This document shows positions 1 to 12,437 of a stretch of 64,000 bases of DNA, piece by piece (the stretch's first letter is position 1; each line of letters opens with the position of its first letter). This stretch comes from Bettongia penicillata ogilbyi (Eukaryota; Chordata; Mammalia; Diprotodontia; Potoroidae): positions 4,612,001 through 4,676,000 of the forward strand of contig JAJHZJ010000009.1 in assembly GCA_023548195.1 (NCBI GenBank), given 5' to 3'. The notes under the pieces were generated by a model. That model was not told the origin of the DNA. It ran no database searches and saw only the letters and a list, made by a program, of their open reading frames with translations. Position numbers and translations under genes: made by a program.

Positions 1-2290
1 AAGATGGGTGAGTAGCCCTGAAAAGGGCTCAACAGGCCCTCACACCAGAGGTGTTAGTTCTTCCTGAATATCCTATATACCTCATATGGAAACTGAATGA
101 TTATTGCTGTGTATGTTATAGGGATTCTTTTTATGTATCAGTTGAACTAGACCACTGAGGTCCCTTCTAATTTCCAAATTCTGTGATTCTTAAAGAATAT
201 GGCCATTGGCAATAATTGACTCGAAACTGGCTATTTCACCATAGTGAGATGATGCAAAGACAACAGTGAAATACTAAATCTTTAATACTCCTACAAACTA
301 CTTTATGTTCAGATGTGGTTTAAATATCGGCTCCCCTACATCTTGTTAGCAACAATTTTAAGTTGTTACAGAATCAAGGTTAAATCACTCTGTTATTATG
401 TCCTGTGAATCTTTTAGCAGCTACTAGGTTCGCATTGCTTCCTTTTAAACACCTACTGAGTCACTATCTCTTCCGATTCTCCAGCTCAACAGGAGACTTA
501 ATCAGAAAGTTCTGTTATATATTTCTGGAAGTAGGTCTCAAATTCCCAATGTCAAACAAAACCAGCAAAGGCCACTTGGAGCTTGCCCCATGGATGGCCC
601 CTAAAGTCTAGTTGAACCTCCACTATATAAATATATGCAAAATGTATACAAAAATAAATCCATTAATGGAAGCTAATCTTGTGGGGGATGCATCTGGTAG
701 GCTCAAGTAGGGGCTTGTGTGATTAACAGATGAAAAATGACCTTTTAAAGTGGAATGCTGAGGATTGGGATGGAGTGGAAGCCAAGGAATAGGAGTTTAA
801 GGAGTGAATGAATGATTTCTTATTTTATTTCTTTTTGTTTAATACCAATGGAATTCTGTTCTCCCCTTTGTGCCCTTCCCCTCTTTCCATTCTCCAGCAT
901 CATCTGAGCTGTATTTTGAATGAGTTAGAAGGTAATATTTTATCATTGGTGTTATATCTGTGCTCCCAGGCTGTATGCCAAGTGTCTGTGCAACCTTGAA
1001 TAGACAAGCAATGGACACCCCTCCCTTACTATATATTTACTTTTTCCTGCTGGAAAACAAATATATTTTCAGAGTCTCCAGTTGAACTATAGAGTTATAG
1101 CTGGGATGGGAGGCATCCTTGGTATCCAGCGATCTCTAAGAGACCACATCAATTACATCAGCATTTATGGGGAAAGCCTTATCGCCTTTCTTTTTTGTGC
1201 GCGTAACACTTGTATCCACGCTCTCTTATGGAATGACTAACTAGTTTCATAATCACCAACAGTTTCCCGCTGCTGGGTCTTCATTACAAAACCTATGTTC
1301 ACAGTTCCTTCAGGGTGAAATTGACAACAGATGCTTGTGTCAATTTACTATTCCCAAGCCATGCCAGCTGAATGAAATGCCACCTCCCCTCCTGCTAGAC
1401 TGCTAACAAGGAGCCTTGAGGACTAATACTTGGGGAATGGCCTATTTTACTGCTGGGAGAAAAAAACAAGAGCAGTGACTCTCCAACTTTTTCCCCCCTC
1501 AAGGCACAGTATTGTTTTTTATGAGGAATTTTGGCACTGTGAGCATTTAGGTATCCAACAAAAAGGGATTCCTGGGTCATTGGACTTTCAGATCCATTAG
1601 TCAAGCCTCCAAATTTCTCTCCTTCTCCTTTCACACATACTATTTCTTTCTTCCTCAGTACTTGCATCTGAAATGGTGAATTTCGTAGAGATGTTATGAT
1701 ATCATTCTGAGAAGAGGAGGCAGTAAATTGTCATTTGTTTTTGACTCTGATGGTTTATAACATGTATTGTAAAGATACAAGGAGCTAAACTTATGGTGGA
1801 GACTAAAGGGGGTAGTTTATTAATTTTGTAAGTTTTAAAATGAGGAGCAAAATTTTGTGGCATACATAGCAAAACTTGAGACATACTAGTGGGCTGTGGC
1901 ATATTCTTTGAGTAGAGCCAGTTGGAATAGCTGCTAGAGAAATTGCAAGAAAACTGAGATATGGTGTCAGAGAAACCAAAGGATGAGAGACACTCAAGCA
2001 GGAGAAACTGATCCATAGTACACAGTAGTGCAGAGATGTCAAGAGGAATCAGGACTGAGAAAGTCTAGGTAGAGCTAGTGTAATAAGTGAAAAATGAAAT
2101 TTGAAAGTGGAGAGTATTGGGAGTTGGAATGAAATAGAAACCAACTTGCAGGAGGTGAAGGAGTGAATGGATAGTTTTTTTTTTCCTTTGACTCTCCCCC
2201 TTCCCTTTAATATTTCTATTTCTATTTCCAACCCTCAAATTGTATGAAAAGAGTATAAAATTAGAAGAATAGGAATTTGAATGCCCTCTA
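1..2290. other. Intronic stretch without recognised gene
   Basis: I recognise no exon or known repeat family here. A segment near 720-840 resembles one near 2080-2190 in the same orientation, which suggests an unnamed old repeat (see findings). The short open frames lack domains and normal coding features. Confidence 0.5.
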
Positions 2291-2422
2291 AAATTTCTAT
2301 TTGATGGTAAGTCTAACAGAATAGGAATTGTTTCATTTATTTTTTAGTATTTATGTATCTATTACCTAATAGAGTACTTCGCACATAGTAGGATGCACTT
2401 AATAAATACATATGGATTAATA
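2290..2422 (+). repeat. L2-like 3' end fragment
   Basis: The stretch has the usual L2 tail pattern: an 'aggaattgtttcatt' segment, then 'cacatagtagga' and 'cttaataaat'. It is old and diverged. Confidence 0.5.
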
Positions 2423-2423
2423 C

Positions 2424-3054
2424 TTGCTGATTGGCTTGAGATTTTTTTTTATCCTGCTCATTATTTTTGCTGGACAGGACATAAATTCGGCCTTCATAGT
2501 TCTCATTTCTTTTTTAAACCACTTAGGAACTGTGTGTGGTGGTTCTGCTCAAATTCATGTTCTCTTCAAATTCTACAGGGTGGGTCCTCTGTATCATGAA
2601 ATGTTGGATAATTTTCCATCATTGTGCAGTGTGTATTCATATATATCTGGACTTGCATAGTAGGTTATATTTCCTTCTGTTGTTAATGTTTTTCCTGTTG
2701 ATTTATCTTTTTATATTCAAGGTCTTTGAGATTTCTTCTAGAAATCTTTGTTACTTTTAGTCACCCCCTCCCTTCTTTTCCTCATCACTCATTTCCTGAC
2801 TCCTTCCCTTCTATTTGTGGTTTCCTTGACAATGAATCTCAAAGTTTCTTAGCCTTCTCCCTGATGAGGCAACTCATGGTTCATTAACATAGGTTTCTGC
2901 CCCAGCTGGGTGCCATGCTCTTTCCCTTAGGCTTGGTGGAATGCCGCACAGCAACTCCCCACTTTAAATACACAGCCCCTTGTCCTGGTGACCTGTCCTT
3001 TATTGCTGCAAAAATAATGAGCAGGATAAAAAAAAATCTCAAGTCAATCAGCAA
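2424..3054. repeat. 47-bp inverted repeat flanking a 537-bp spacer
   Basis: The left arm is 2424-2470 and the right arm 3008-3054. The right arm equals the reverse complement of the left at 46 of 47 positions; the one difference is a C/T in the 'caagccaatc' / 'caagtcaatc' part. Both arms carry a run of nine A or T. The match stops at both outer edges, and I see no clear target-site duplication. The spacer is not a repeat I know. The arms could be transposon termini or a local inverted duplication. Confidence 0.8.
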
Positions 3055-3884
3055 TTAGTTACCTTTATTCCTCAGTTCTCTAGCCTGACAGCAGCAATTC
3101 AGAACTTATTTTCCCTGGCACTGTCAATTCATAACTTTGCAGTTCTGGTTCCTCTGAGTTATAGTCGCTGGCAGCCTTTTAATGTTCAGGGGCTATGGTC
3201 AAGCTAGCTGTTGAAGCCCAAGCAAACTTCAACAGCTTGACGTTGGGGTCTCCATGGTACTGGAAAAAGGAAGGAAAGGCCAGGGTGTACAAATGAGTTT
3301 TGATGTAAGCCTCTGTCATGTGTGTGGGTCTGCTAGTGCAGCCTCACTGCCAGTACTATAGGAAATAGGGGAGGGGTGCTGAGTGAGCTCAGGGTCAGTG
3401 AATGTCATCAGTTCTTGGTTTTTTTTTAACCTTCTTTTGGATTCTGGATGTCTTAGACCATGGAAACAGCTGCATTTGCTTTACCTTTGATGCATAATTT
3501 ATGTTCTGGAGAGGTTTGAAAGGTTATGGGGATCAGAGAAAAATATCTAGTTTCCAATCTTGTTTCCCATGTGACCCAGAACTCTGATTGACTTGAAAAG
3601 CTAATTCTTCAGACACTACTTTATCTTTCTAAATACTGTGCTGGAAATATGGCAGTAGTAGCTCACAGTAGAAAATATGTCTGTCTCCCTTTTTCTTTCC
3701 TATAAAAATGTGTAAGAACATAAAACTTGTCTGCTTTGCACTAATGTTTGTACACGTGTAAAGAAACCAAGCAGTATTTAAAGGAATGTAAGTGCCTGTT
3801 TGCATGTAAGCATCATTTTATGATTTCCAATTGTTCTCCTTTGTTGCTTAATTTCACTTTGGTCTTTGTCATTCAGGCCTAAAT
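3055..3884. other. Intronic stretch without recognised gene
   Basis: No known repeat or gene was recognised. A short hairpin lies at about 3208-3238, with complementary 'ctgttgaag' and 'cttcaacag' around the loop 'cccaagcaaa'. Confidence 0.4.
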
Positions 3885-4690
3885 AGAAAAGAAATACCTC
3901 ATATTACAAATAATAAATAAAAGAATTGATGTCATACTTACTAAATTTGCTGATACCCCAAAGCTAGAAGGAATAGCTAACATACTCCATGACGGAGAAT
4001 CCAAAAGGATTTTGAGAGGCTAGAGCATTGAGTTAAATCTAATGTGATGCAATTCAATAAGAATAAATGTAAAGGCTTGCATTTCAGTTTTTTTTTAAAA
4101 GCCCTTTAAAGTACAAAATATGGGGAGAAGCATGGTTAGGTCACAGTTTGAGAAAAGATCTGGGGATTTTAGGGAACCAAGAGCTCAGTGAGTCAGCATT
4201 TTAATGAGACAGCACAAATGCTCCTGTGATCTTATATAAAAAAGAGATCAGGAATAAAGAGGTAAAAGTCCTTCTGCAATCTGTCCAGACCAGATTAAAT
4301 CTGAGCAACTATGATTGGTTCTGGGCACTAGATTTTAGAAAAGGCATTGATAAATGGGAGAGTATTTAGAGGAGAACAGTAAGATGGCATATGTCTTAGA
4401 AGGATTGGTTGAAGAAATAGCAGCGCTTGAGTTGGAAAAAAGAAAACCTGGGAAAGGAGTGGGGGTGAGGATGATAAATTGTGGTTATTTGAATGGTTAT
4501 ATTGGGGAAGAAGGATTAGATTTGCTTTGTTTGATCTCAGAAGAAGGAATCAGAAACACTGGATGAAAGTCACAAAGGAGCAAATTTAGACTTTCTGTCT
4601 GGAGGAAATGTACTAACAATTAGAAATGTCTATAAATAGAATGAACTGCTATTGAAGATGATCTTCACATAACTTTGAAATTGTGTGATT
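3885..4690 (+). repeat. CR1/L3-type LINE, 3' fragment
   Basis: The order of phrases matches the 3' end of CR1/L3 LINEs: 'aaatttgctgatacccc', 'aggctagagcattg', 'gaaaagatctggggatttta', 'ttctgggcactagatttta' and 'aggagaacagtaagatggca'. These cover the end of the reverse transcriptase frame and the 3' UTR. The frame is broken, so this is an old inactive copy. Confidence 0.7.
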
Positions 4691-5300
4691 GTGTAAAAAT
4701 ATCGTCATAAACCATTTCTTAGACTTGGAAACCTTCTGGAGCTTATGTTCCCTTCCAAGTTTTGACATTAGAACTTCAAGTACCTTTGGTTTAAAAGAAA
4801 AAGGAGAAAAAAACCCTCCCATGTCTCTTCCATTCAGCCTTTTATCAGAACAGACTTTTAACTGCTTTCTTGCCACTCGTTCAAGTAAGTCTATATTTGA
4901 AATTCTAAGTACATAATTTCTACTTTTTTCTGTCTTTGTGCCAAGAGAGTGAGAAGGATGTAATATCATGGTCGTGATGTGCTCATGTCTGAAGTTTGTG
5001 ACTTTTCTAATAAATTTAGGTATTATGTCTAACATTTCATTTATCTGTCTTTTAAAAAGGTAACTGAAATTAGCATGCAGTTGGTATTCTTTGTTTCTAT
5101 ATCTACCTTCTAAACTTTTAAAGATACAATTCCTACATGAATTCTTCCTAGAAGAAGAATGATGGAATAAGACTTTAATCCATAAGATTTAAAACTGAAA
5201 AACCAGAAAAGTTACTTAAAAGGAGACATTATATTTCAATTGGTCAGTGCTTGCATTAGCTCCCTGATATGGGAATGAATAGAAGATTTATTTGGGTGAT
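4690..5300. other. Intronic stretch without recognised gene
   Basis: The 128-codon minus-strand open frame in this stretch has no domain I recognise. I regard it as chance. Confidence 0.4.
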
Positions 5301-5425
5301 GTTTATAAAAACTAGATTATAAACCTCTTAAAGAAAGGGATCTTATCTCACCTCCTTTGGATTCCAAAGACCGACACAATGACTTATACATTGTAAGCAT
5401 TCATTAAATGTTTGCTAGTGGTGAC
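5300..5425 (+). repeat. L2-like 3' end fragment
   Basis: The stretch has the L2 pattern 'aaacctcttaaagaaaggga' followed by a decayed 'cattgtaagcattcattaaa' tail. Confidence 0.5.
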
Positions 5426-6129
5426 AAAGAATTGTTTAAAAACATTGAAGAAATTTAGGGGATGCTAAAAATAGCATGTGGACTGCCAACATGCCCCAAA
5501 ACTTCTAATAACACAAATCAGAGGAAATTGAGGAAATAAATGCCCACCTCAAGAAAAGCTCTGGAGAGGAAGTTTGGAAGTCAGTTTATAGAGTGAATGA
5601 GGATTAAAGAATTTAAAAACTATGAATGGGACATTGTTAAAAGTAAGAGGAGAGGATTATAGAGTAGGTGATTGATATCCTAGGGATAAAGGTAAGGAGT
5701 AATACCAAAATATCCTAGGTTGTAAAAGTAATGTAACCCAAAGGTCAAGATGTATAATGAGATGCTGGAAGAGTAAAAAGAGAGAATAAGTTTGCATGCA
5801 CATAAATCTGATATTCTGGAAATATAAGAAATCATAACTAGACTACCTGTCTTTAATGCAAAAACTTTAAATTCCAGCAGATGGTGATGTTACTACATGA
5901 ATGAGAAGTCAGACTCATAAAATATATTGCACAGGAAATCAGGCTAATTTTCTTTTGAGAAGAAGCCTATAGAGAATTGCTTTTTTCTCCCTCTTCCACT
6001 TCCCTTATCCCCAACAATTTTAACTTGACTAAACTTTTAAAATAACAAAAACATTTTTTAAAATGTTTTAAAAATTCTGGATCAGGCTTGTAAATGTTTT
6101 ACTTAGTTTATCACATTTGAGAATCATAA
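5426..6129. other. Intronic stretch without recognised gene
   Basis: AT-rich sequence with no repeat or gene that I recognise. Confidence 0.35.
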
Positions 6130-6290
6130 AAACCCTACTGTGAAAGTGTTATTATTTCCATTCACAGATCAGTAGACTCAGACTGAGAGAGGTTAAATAG
6201 CATGTCCAGGGTCACATAACTATTAAGTGTCAGATGTGGGATTTAAACTTGTCTTCCTGATTCCAAGTCCAGTACTACCCTTTCCCCAAT
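6130..6290 (-). repeat. MIR-type SINE
   Basis: The plus strand carries the antisense MIR order: 'attatttccattcacagatc', 'agaggttaaatag', 'gggtcacataactattaag' and 'tttaaacttgtcttcctgat'. Confidence 0.75.
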
Positions 6291-8105
6291 TCAACAAATG
6301 GTTTTTCATTGTGTTAAATAGTTGGTTTGCATTACAGCAAATCATACCTAAAGATTTAGTTTTCCTTTTATTCCTTAAACATTAGTGACAGAATTTCAGC
6401 AAGGGAATATCTGTCCAGTTTTTTTCTAGCCTTGCTTCTAGTTTGGTTTTTCTCTAAGGCAGATTGCTGTAATTATCACTTTGGATAGCTGTGAATTTCA
6501 GACTAGCTGTTGGGTAGCACTCTCATCAAGTGGAGTACTATAGAAAGTGTTTTTCTGAAAGTGCTGTTAAGGTGATCTCAGACTTTAGAGAAGTAAGTTC
6601 TTGGTTCAACTTTTGTGGAAGCTGTTTTTTTAGGGTTTACCAGAACTGAGCACTACCCACAAAGTGAATCATTGCCTATAACAGTTTTGATCATTAGTTA
6701 AAAAACACAAAAATAGGTATAAAAGGATATATGTATATATTTCTGTGTGTATATATGTATAACACATTTATGTATGTATCTCACTTTTTCCCCTGTTTTA
6801 ATGAATGAAAAATATGCAGATGCAAAAAAATTATTAATAGATAAATTATTAAACAAGTATGATAAAAGAAAGAGTCTGCAAAGAAATAGAAAAGGCAATT
6901 ATTATTCTTATTTGTACAGGGAATTTCTCACTGATTGTTGGGGAAAAGTCATAAATGTTTAGGAGCACTTCTTATAAATTTGTGTGTGAATGTTTTATAT
7001 GGTAAAAGGCAACACTGTCAAATAGCATTTTTACAGTTGTGTTGTACAGAACACTGAATAAAAAGATGTACAAATTTGTAGTCATACAGAGGAAATCCAT
7101 TTGCCTTGCTGTCCACTTAGATTGCGTTTTATATATGTATATGCTTAGCTGATGTAGAGAACCATCAGAGTTTGGTTAAAATTGCTCATTTAACTAGAAA
7201 GTTGATTTTTTGATGTTCTAGGAGTCTGTTGGTCTATCTTTACAGAATATGGAAAACGGTTGGCGTCTATTTATAGTCTTAGGTTTTAAGTTTCATTTTT
7301 ACTATTTTTTTTGTACTGGACCTATATTACAGTTAATCAGATAAAATTAGATAATTTGAAGAGACAAGAAAGCAAAAATGTTAATAACACAGGTGCTGGA
7401 AATGAAACAAGTCTCTACAAACCTAGTTTAAACACTAAAAAATAAATAAGAAAGCTATTTCCAGTTTGGCTCTGCCTCTTGTGCTTCTAGGGTGCAGTGG
7501 TTTCAGTAAAATTACAAAGATATTTACAAAGAAAACACAGTCAGTTTTTAAAACAAAACTATTGAATTGTTTAAACAAAACTGTGAGGAACTGGAATAGT
7601 TCCCGTAACACTGGATCATGTAAATTAAAAAGGAGAATGAACATGTGTGAAATGTCTTACACAGGAAGCTGTTGCATCTGATTTAGAAACAGTTTCTACC
7701 TGCACAGTATTCACCTTTTATGTGATGATCTCCAGAAACGGGGAACCCATCACCAAGGCAGCCTACTCTAATTCTGGACAGTTGTAAATGTTAGGAAATT
7801 ATTATTTATGTGTAGATGAAATATGCCTTTCTACAACTTCAGTTCATTGGACATAGATTTTTCCTCTGGGGCCAAGCAAAATAAGTCTAATTCCTCTTTC
7901 ATGTAATAACCATTATTTGGAGACAACTAAGCTTTGATATTTGAAGAAAGCCATGTAATAGTTTTAAGATATTTTCTGTCTTAATTTCATAATGGTACAA
8001 AATCAGATACACATGGGAGGGTGTGGGATCCTCTTCAGTGTGTAGGGTTACTCCTTTTATAACAGGACCCATCAAAATTGGAGAAAGCTTCTATCTGAGA
8101 CCAGT
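6290..8105. other. Intronic stretch without recognised gene
   Basis: There is no known repeat beyond short TA-rich runs near 6715-6765. The open frames here are short and lack domains. It is repeat-poor and could contain conserved non-coding elements. Confidence 0.35.
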
Positions 8106-8580
8106 TGTTATGTTCTCCATTAATTTGGCAAGCATAAGTGTATGGAACTGTGCTAGGTACTGGGGAAAACAAAGATTTTTTTAAAGACATTCCTATCCTC
8201 AAGAAATTTACATTTTATATGGTGAATACAATATGATGGTTTCAGGAAGGAGAAAGTAATACTTCTCTGGTCGAACAGGACTGATTTCCCTAATGAGTTG
8301 GAAACTTAGTTGAGTTGGAAGAAGTCAAAGACTGAGGTACAGGTGAGTAAGAAAACTTGTTGTAGAGTTATGAGAAAGCCTGTGAAAAGACATGGGAATA
8401 GAAGATGAAATTCTATGTTAAGGGAAAAGCAGGTTGGCTAGTTTGAATGGCTTGTAGAATGCATGAAGAGAAATAATGCAAAATAAACTTGGAAAGGAAA
8501 GTTGGAGCCAAACTGTGAGGGGCTTCACATGTCAAGCTGAGGAGTTTATATTATATCTTAGGGGAAATAAAAAATTACAG
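8106..8580 (+). repeat. L2-like LINE fragment
   Basis: 'gtgctaggtactggggaaaa' and 'cctcaagaaatttacatttt' match the L2 3' end. The following 'tgaggggcttcacatgtcaa' part fits L2-related 3' UTR sequence seen elsewhere in the window. It is diverged. Confidence 0.5.
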
Positions 8581-9440
8581 AAACTTCTTGAATAGGGGGT
8601 TATTATCCAACCACTTCTTTTCCATCCTGTCCTTTAAAAAAAAAGTCCTTATTAGGTACATTCCATCTCTGATCACAGATCTACTGTCTTTATGGGTTAA
8701 GCTATGGTACAGAAATCCATATTCCGTTCTCAGGTACCATATTGTAAATCATCTATTTGCTTCCAAAATCTCACTCTCACCTCCTGAAATTTGTACTTAC
8801 AATTTTCAGTGAAAGTCTTCAATTTCTTGATCTTCTGATCTTAATTCTTAGTAGTACTATATAGCTCCCTTTTGGTAGAATCATTTCTTCCTCATCCCCA
8901 CCCCTATTGTTCTTTTCAGAGAAAACAGAAATGACTCTTACTGCTTTGAAGGAAATTCTTATGACTGCTATTCTATCTACTTGCATCTCATCTTATCTTT
9001 TATTACATCCATGCATTTTTACAGGCCATCCTTCTATACCTGTGCTGGACTTCTACATGTCAAACTGTTCAAGCTTTTTCTGTCTCTTAAAGTCTGATGC
9101 AAATATTGCTTCTATTATGAAAATGTCCCCGATTTTTTTCCTTTCCTTCTCCACTAAAAGTGATCCCTTCTTTCCTAAATGTCATATTCTATTAAGATCT
9201 GCTTAACCTTTTCTATATATTTCTGTTATAGTTATCTGTGTATATAGTTTATCTTCTCACCTAGTGTTTCCTAATCTTTTTCCAGGTCATGAATCCTTTA
9301 GGCAATCTGGTGAATCTTGCAGACTCTTTTCAGAATAATGTTTTAAATACATAAATTGAAATATAGAGTACAATAAAGATTTTGATTTTGAAAAATGGTT
9401 TTCTTTCAAAGTTCAGAGATTTCAGGTTAAGAGGTACAAC
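8581..9440. other. Intronic stretch, possible old repeat at 9262-9420
   Basis: No gene was recognised. 9262-9420 ('ttcctaatctttttccaggt', then 'ttcagaataatgttttaaat') resembles a dispersed mammalian interspersed repeat whose class I cannot name. Confidence 0.3.
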
Positions 9441-9610
9441 ATCTAACTAGACTATAAGCTATATGAAGACTATCAGCTCCAAAAGGGCAGGGATTGTGTT
9501 TAATAAATTTTCTACATTGGGTTTGGGAGCTGCCTGGATTGAGAGATTTAGATGACTAGAAACAGGCTTTGCACATAGTAATTGTGCAATCGATGTTTTC
9601 TTTTCGTATT
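9440..9610 (+). repeat. L2-like 3' end fragment
   Basis: 'agggcagggattgtgtttaa' and 'cacatagtaattgtgcaat' follow the L2 3' consensus. Confidence 0.55.
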
Positions 9611-9659
9611 CCTTTCATTGATTTCAACTCATTGGGTTTGTTATTTAAAATTAAATCTT

Positions 9660-11040
9660 TCACAGTTGATTATGTTACATTCTTGCGGTTGTTATGTTGC
9701 TTCTTCTCATTTCACTTTGGGTAAGTTCATATAGGCCTTCCCAAGTTTTTCTAAAACCATCCTGCTCATCCTTTCTTAATACCACAATAGTATTCCATCA
9801 TAAACATGTGCCTCAACTCGTGCGGCCATTCCCTAATTGATGGACATCTCCTCAGTTTTCAATTATTTGTGACTACAAAAAAGACCTGCTATTAATATTT
9901 TTGAAGAAATATATCTTTTTTTTTTTTACCTCTTTGAGATATAGACCTGGCAGTAGTATTGCTGGGTCAAAGGGTAGCATCATAGTTTTATAGTCCTTTG
10001 GGCATAGTTCCAAATTCTTCTCCAGAATGGTTAGATTAGGTGACAATTCCACCAACAGTGCATTAATGCTCCAGTTTTCCCACATCAGTGTCCTAATGTT
10101 TCCACATCCCTGTCAACATTTGTCTTATTCTTTTTCTGTCATGTTAGCCATTCATGTGTGAGGTGGTACCTCAGGATTATTTTAATTTGCATTTCTCTAA
10201 TCTAGTGAATTAGAGCATTTTTTCATGTGACTTGAGAGTTTTGATTTCATGTTCTGAAAACTACATACACACACACATACACATATACATACATATTTAC
10301 CCATCTTTTGACCATTTATCACTTGGGGAATGAATGACTTATAAATTTGACCATTTCTCCATATATTTGAGAAAGGAGATCTTTATCAGAGAAATTTGCT
10401 ATAAATATTTCCCCCAGTTTCTTGTTTTCTGTCTAATGTTGGCTGTATGAGTTTTGTTTCACAAAAACTTTTAAATTTCGGTAATCAAAATTATCTGTTT
10501 TACTTCCTGTGGTCCTCTCTATCTCTTGCTTGGTCATAAACTCTTCCCTTATCCGTAGATTTGACATGTGCTTTTTTCTATGCTCCCCTAACATACTTAC
10601 GATATTAAACTTTATGTCTAAATCATTTATCCATTTTGACCTTGTCATGGTATATAGTGTGAGATTTTGGTCTATGTCTAGTTTATAGCTTTCTAGTTTC
10701 CCCAGCAATTTTTGTCAAATAGTGAGTTCTTGGGCTTATCAAACATTCAATTACTACAGTCATTTGCTACTGTATATTGTGTACCTAATCTATTCTACTG
10801 ATCCTTCACTATTTCTTAGCAAGTATTGATTATTATCAAATATAGTTTGAAATCTGGAATTTTTTAAATTGTTTCTCCTTTGTTTCTGTATCTTACATAT
10901 GGATTTTGGTGACAGTGTTAGAAATGCTGATGATTTATGTGGATTTATTTTGTATCTTTCAACTTTACTGTTGTCAGTTATTTCAAATAATTTTTTATTT
11001 GATTCTCTAGGGTTCTGTTTCCTCTCTCACATCATCCTAA
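9660..11040 (-). mobile_element. L1 fragment: ORF2 C-terminal region
   Basis: Read on the minus strand, this covers the C-terminal part of marsupial L1 ORF2 back towards the reverse transcriptase. The minus-strand peptide at 9873-10085 contains the 'LPFDPAILLPGLYLKE' motif typical of the L1 ORF2 C-terminus. The plus strand shows antisense landmarks such as 'agtattccatcataaac' and 'ttccctaattgatggacatc'. Stops and frameshifts are frequent. It appears to lack the terminal 3' UTR. Confidence 0.8.
10260..10302. repeat. CA-rich microsatellite
   Basis: A short imperfect run of AC dinucleotides interrupted by AT, within the minus-strand L1 fragment. Confidence 0.8.
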
Positions 11041-11766
11041 TTATACTGAATACCTATATCCTTTAGCAGAAGTGCTGAAGGCTGATTGTATCACCTCAAT
11101 CCCGTACTTTCTGGCAGTTCTAGCTCAAGAGAAATATTTCTGAAGAATCTCTGGGAGGAGCCCTCTGCTGCTTTCCCTAGTTTTACTTTCCTTATACTAT
11201 TTGCTGCATTCCATTCTGTGCTCTCTTATTCTTTTTTCTTTTCCTGAGATAATTGGCTATGTCTTTTTATATACCTTTCAAGATAGCTATCATCCACAAA
11301 AGTTGAGTTTTAACATTAAGCATATTGGGCCACTGTTGAACTGTTTTTGTCCCACCTGTGGAGGAAGTTTACCAGGGATTTTCTCCATTCTCGTGTACAA
11401 CAAGGTCTTTTGGATTGTACTTCTCAGAACAAGAAGGACTGGGTGAATTTGATCCTGCCTTTGGATCCTGTCTTGATATCTTGTCACACCTTTCTCTCCT
11501 ACTGTCTCCAATTCCTTTCACTTTGATTTAAGAATTAGATTCTTGTTTCTACAAAGGAATTGTATGGGGAGGTCTCAGACTCACTTTCAGGAAATGTACA
11601 TTGCCCTGAAAACATCAGTGCTGATCTGAGTGCTATAGGATACCTCTAGAGATAAAGAAATGTTAGAGAAAGTTTGAAGCAAATTAGTGAAAATTAAGTG
11701 GGATTTCATATAAGAAAGTTTCTCTATGCAGTAATCATTTCAATTTCATATTTAAATACATTTTAA
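11041..11766. other. Unique intronic stretch between two L1-type elements
   Basis: No repeat or gene was recognised. It includes the left copy of the target-site duplication (11750-11766) of the following element. Confidence 0.4.
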
Positions 11767-12437
11767 TATGTAATTTATTTTTCAGCTTTCAACATTCACT
11801 TCCATAAGAATTTGAATTCCAAATTTTCTCCCCATCTCTCCCCACCCCACACCAGGACAGCATATACCCCCATTCACCCTTTCCTCCAATCTGTCCTCCC
11901 TTATATCACCCCTTTCTTCCATCTCCTTCCCCTTTATTTTCCTGTAGGGTCAAATAGATTTCTATACCCCATTGCCTATGCATCTTATTACCCAGTTGTG
12001 TGATAAAACCAATTTTTAACATTCATTTTTAAAACTTTGAGATCTATATTCTCTTTCTACTGTCCTCCCCACCCACTGTCATCAAGAAAACAAGCAATTC
12101 AATATAGTTCATACATATATAGAAATGCAAAACACTTCCATAACAGTTATGTTGCAAAAAACTAACCATGTTTCCCGCTGTCATCTCTCGCCCTCCATTT
12201 GTTACATTCTCTCACTTTACTTGCCCCCCCATAATAGTGTTTGCTTCTGACTATCCTTTTTCCCAATTTGCTGTTCCTTCTATTATCTTCCCTCTCCTAT
12301 CCCTTTTCCTCCTGCATTCTTGCAGGGTAAAATAGATGTCCACACCCAATTAAGTTTGTGTTATTCCCTCCTTTAGTTAAATCCCATATATATTTAATGA
12401 GTTCCTTATGGTTTCTCTTTTCTATTTACCTTTTCAG

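Noticed and set aside
2424..3054. Possible CRISPR-like or attachment-site repeat
   Set aside because: There are only two copies in inverted orientation in a mammalian intron; no array or recombinase context.
4649..5035. 128-codon minus-strand open frame
   Set aside because: No recognisable domain, no splice context and no homology signal; a chance frame in intron.
8907..9206. 99-codon plus-strand frame that might be an exon
   Set aside because: No domain recognised, and no convincing acceptor and donor pair; probably a chance frame in old repeat or intron.
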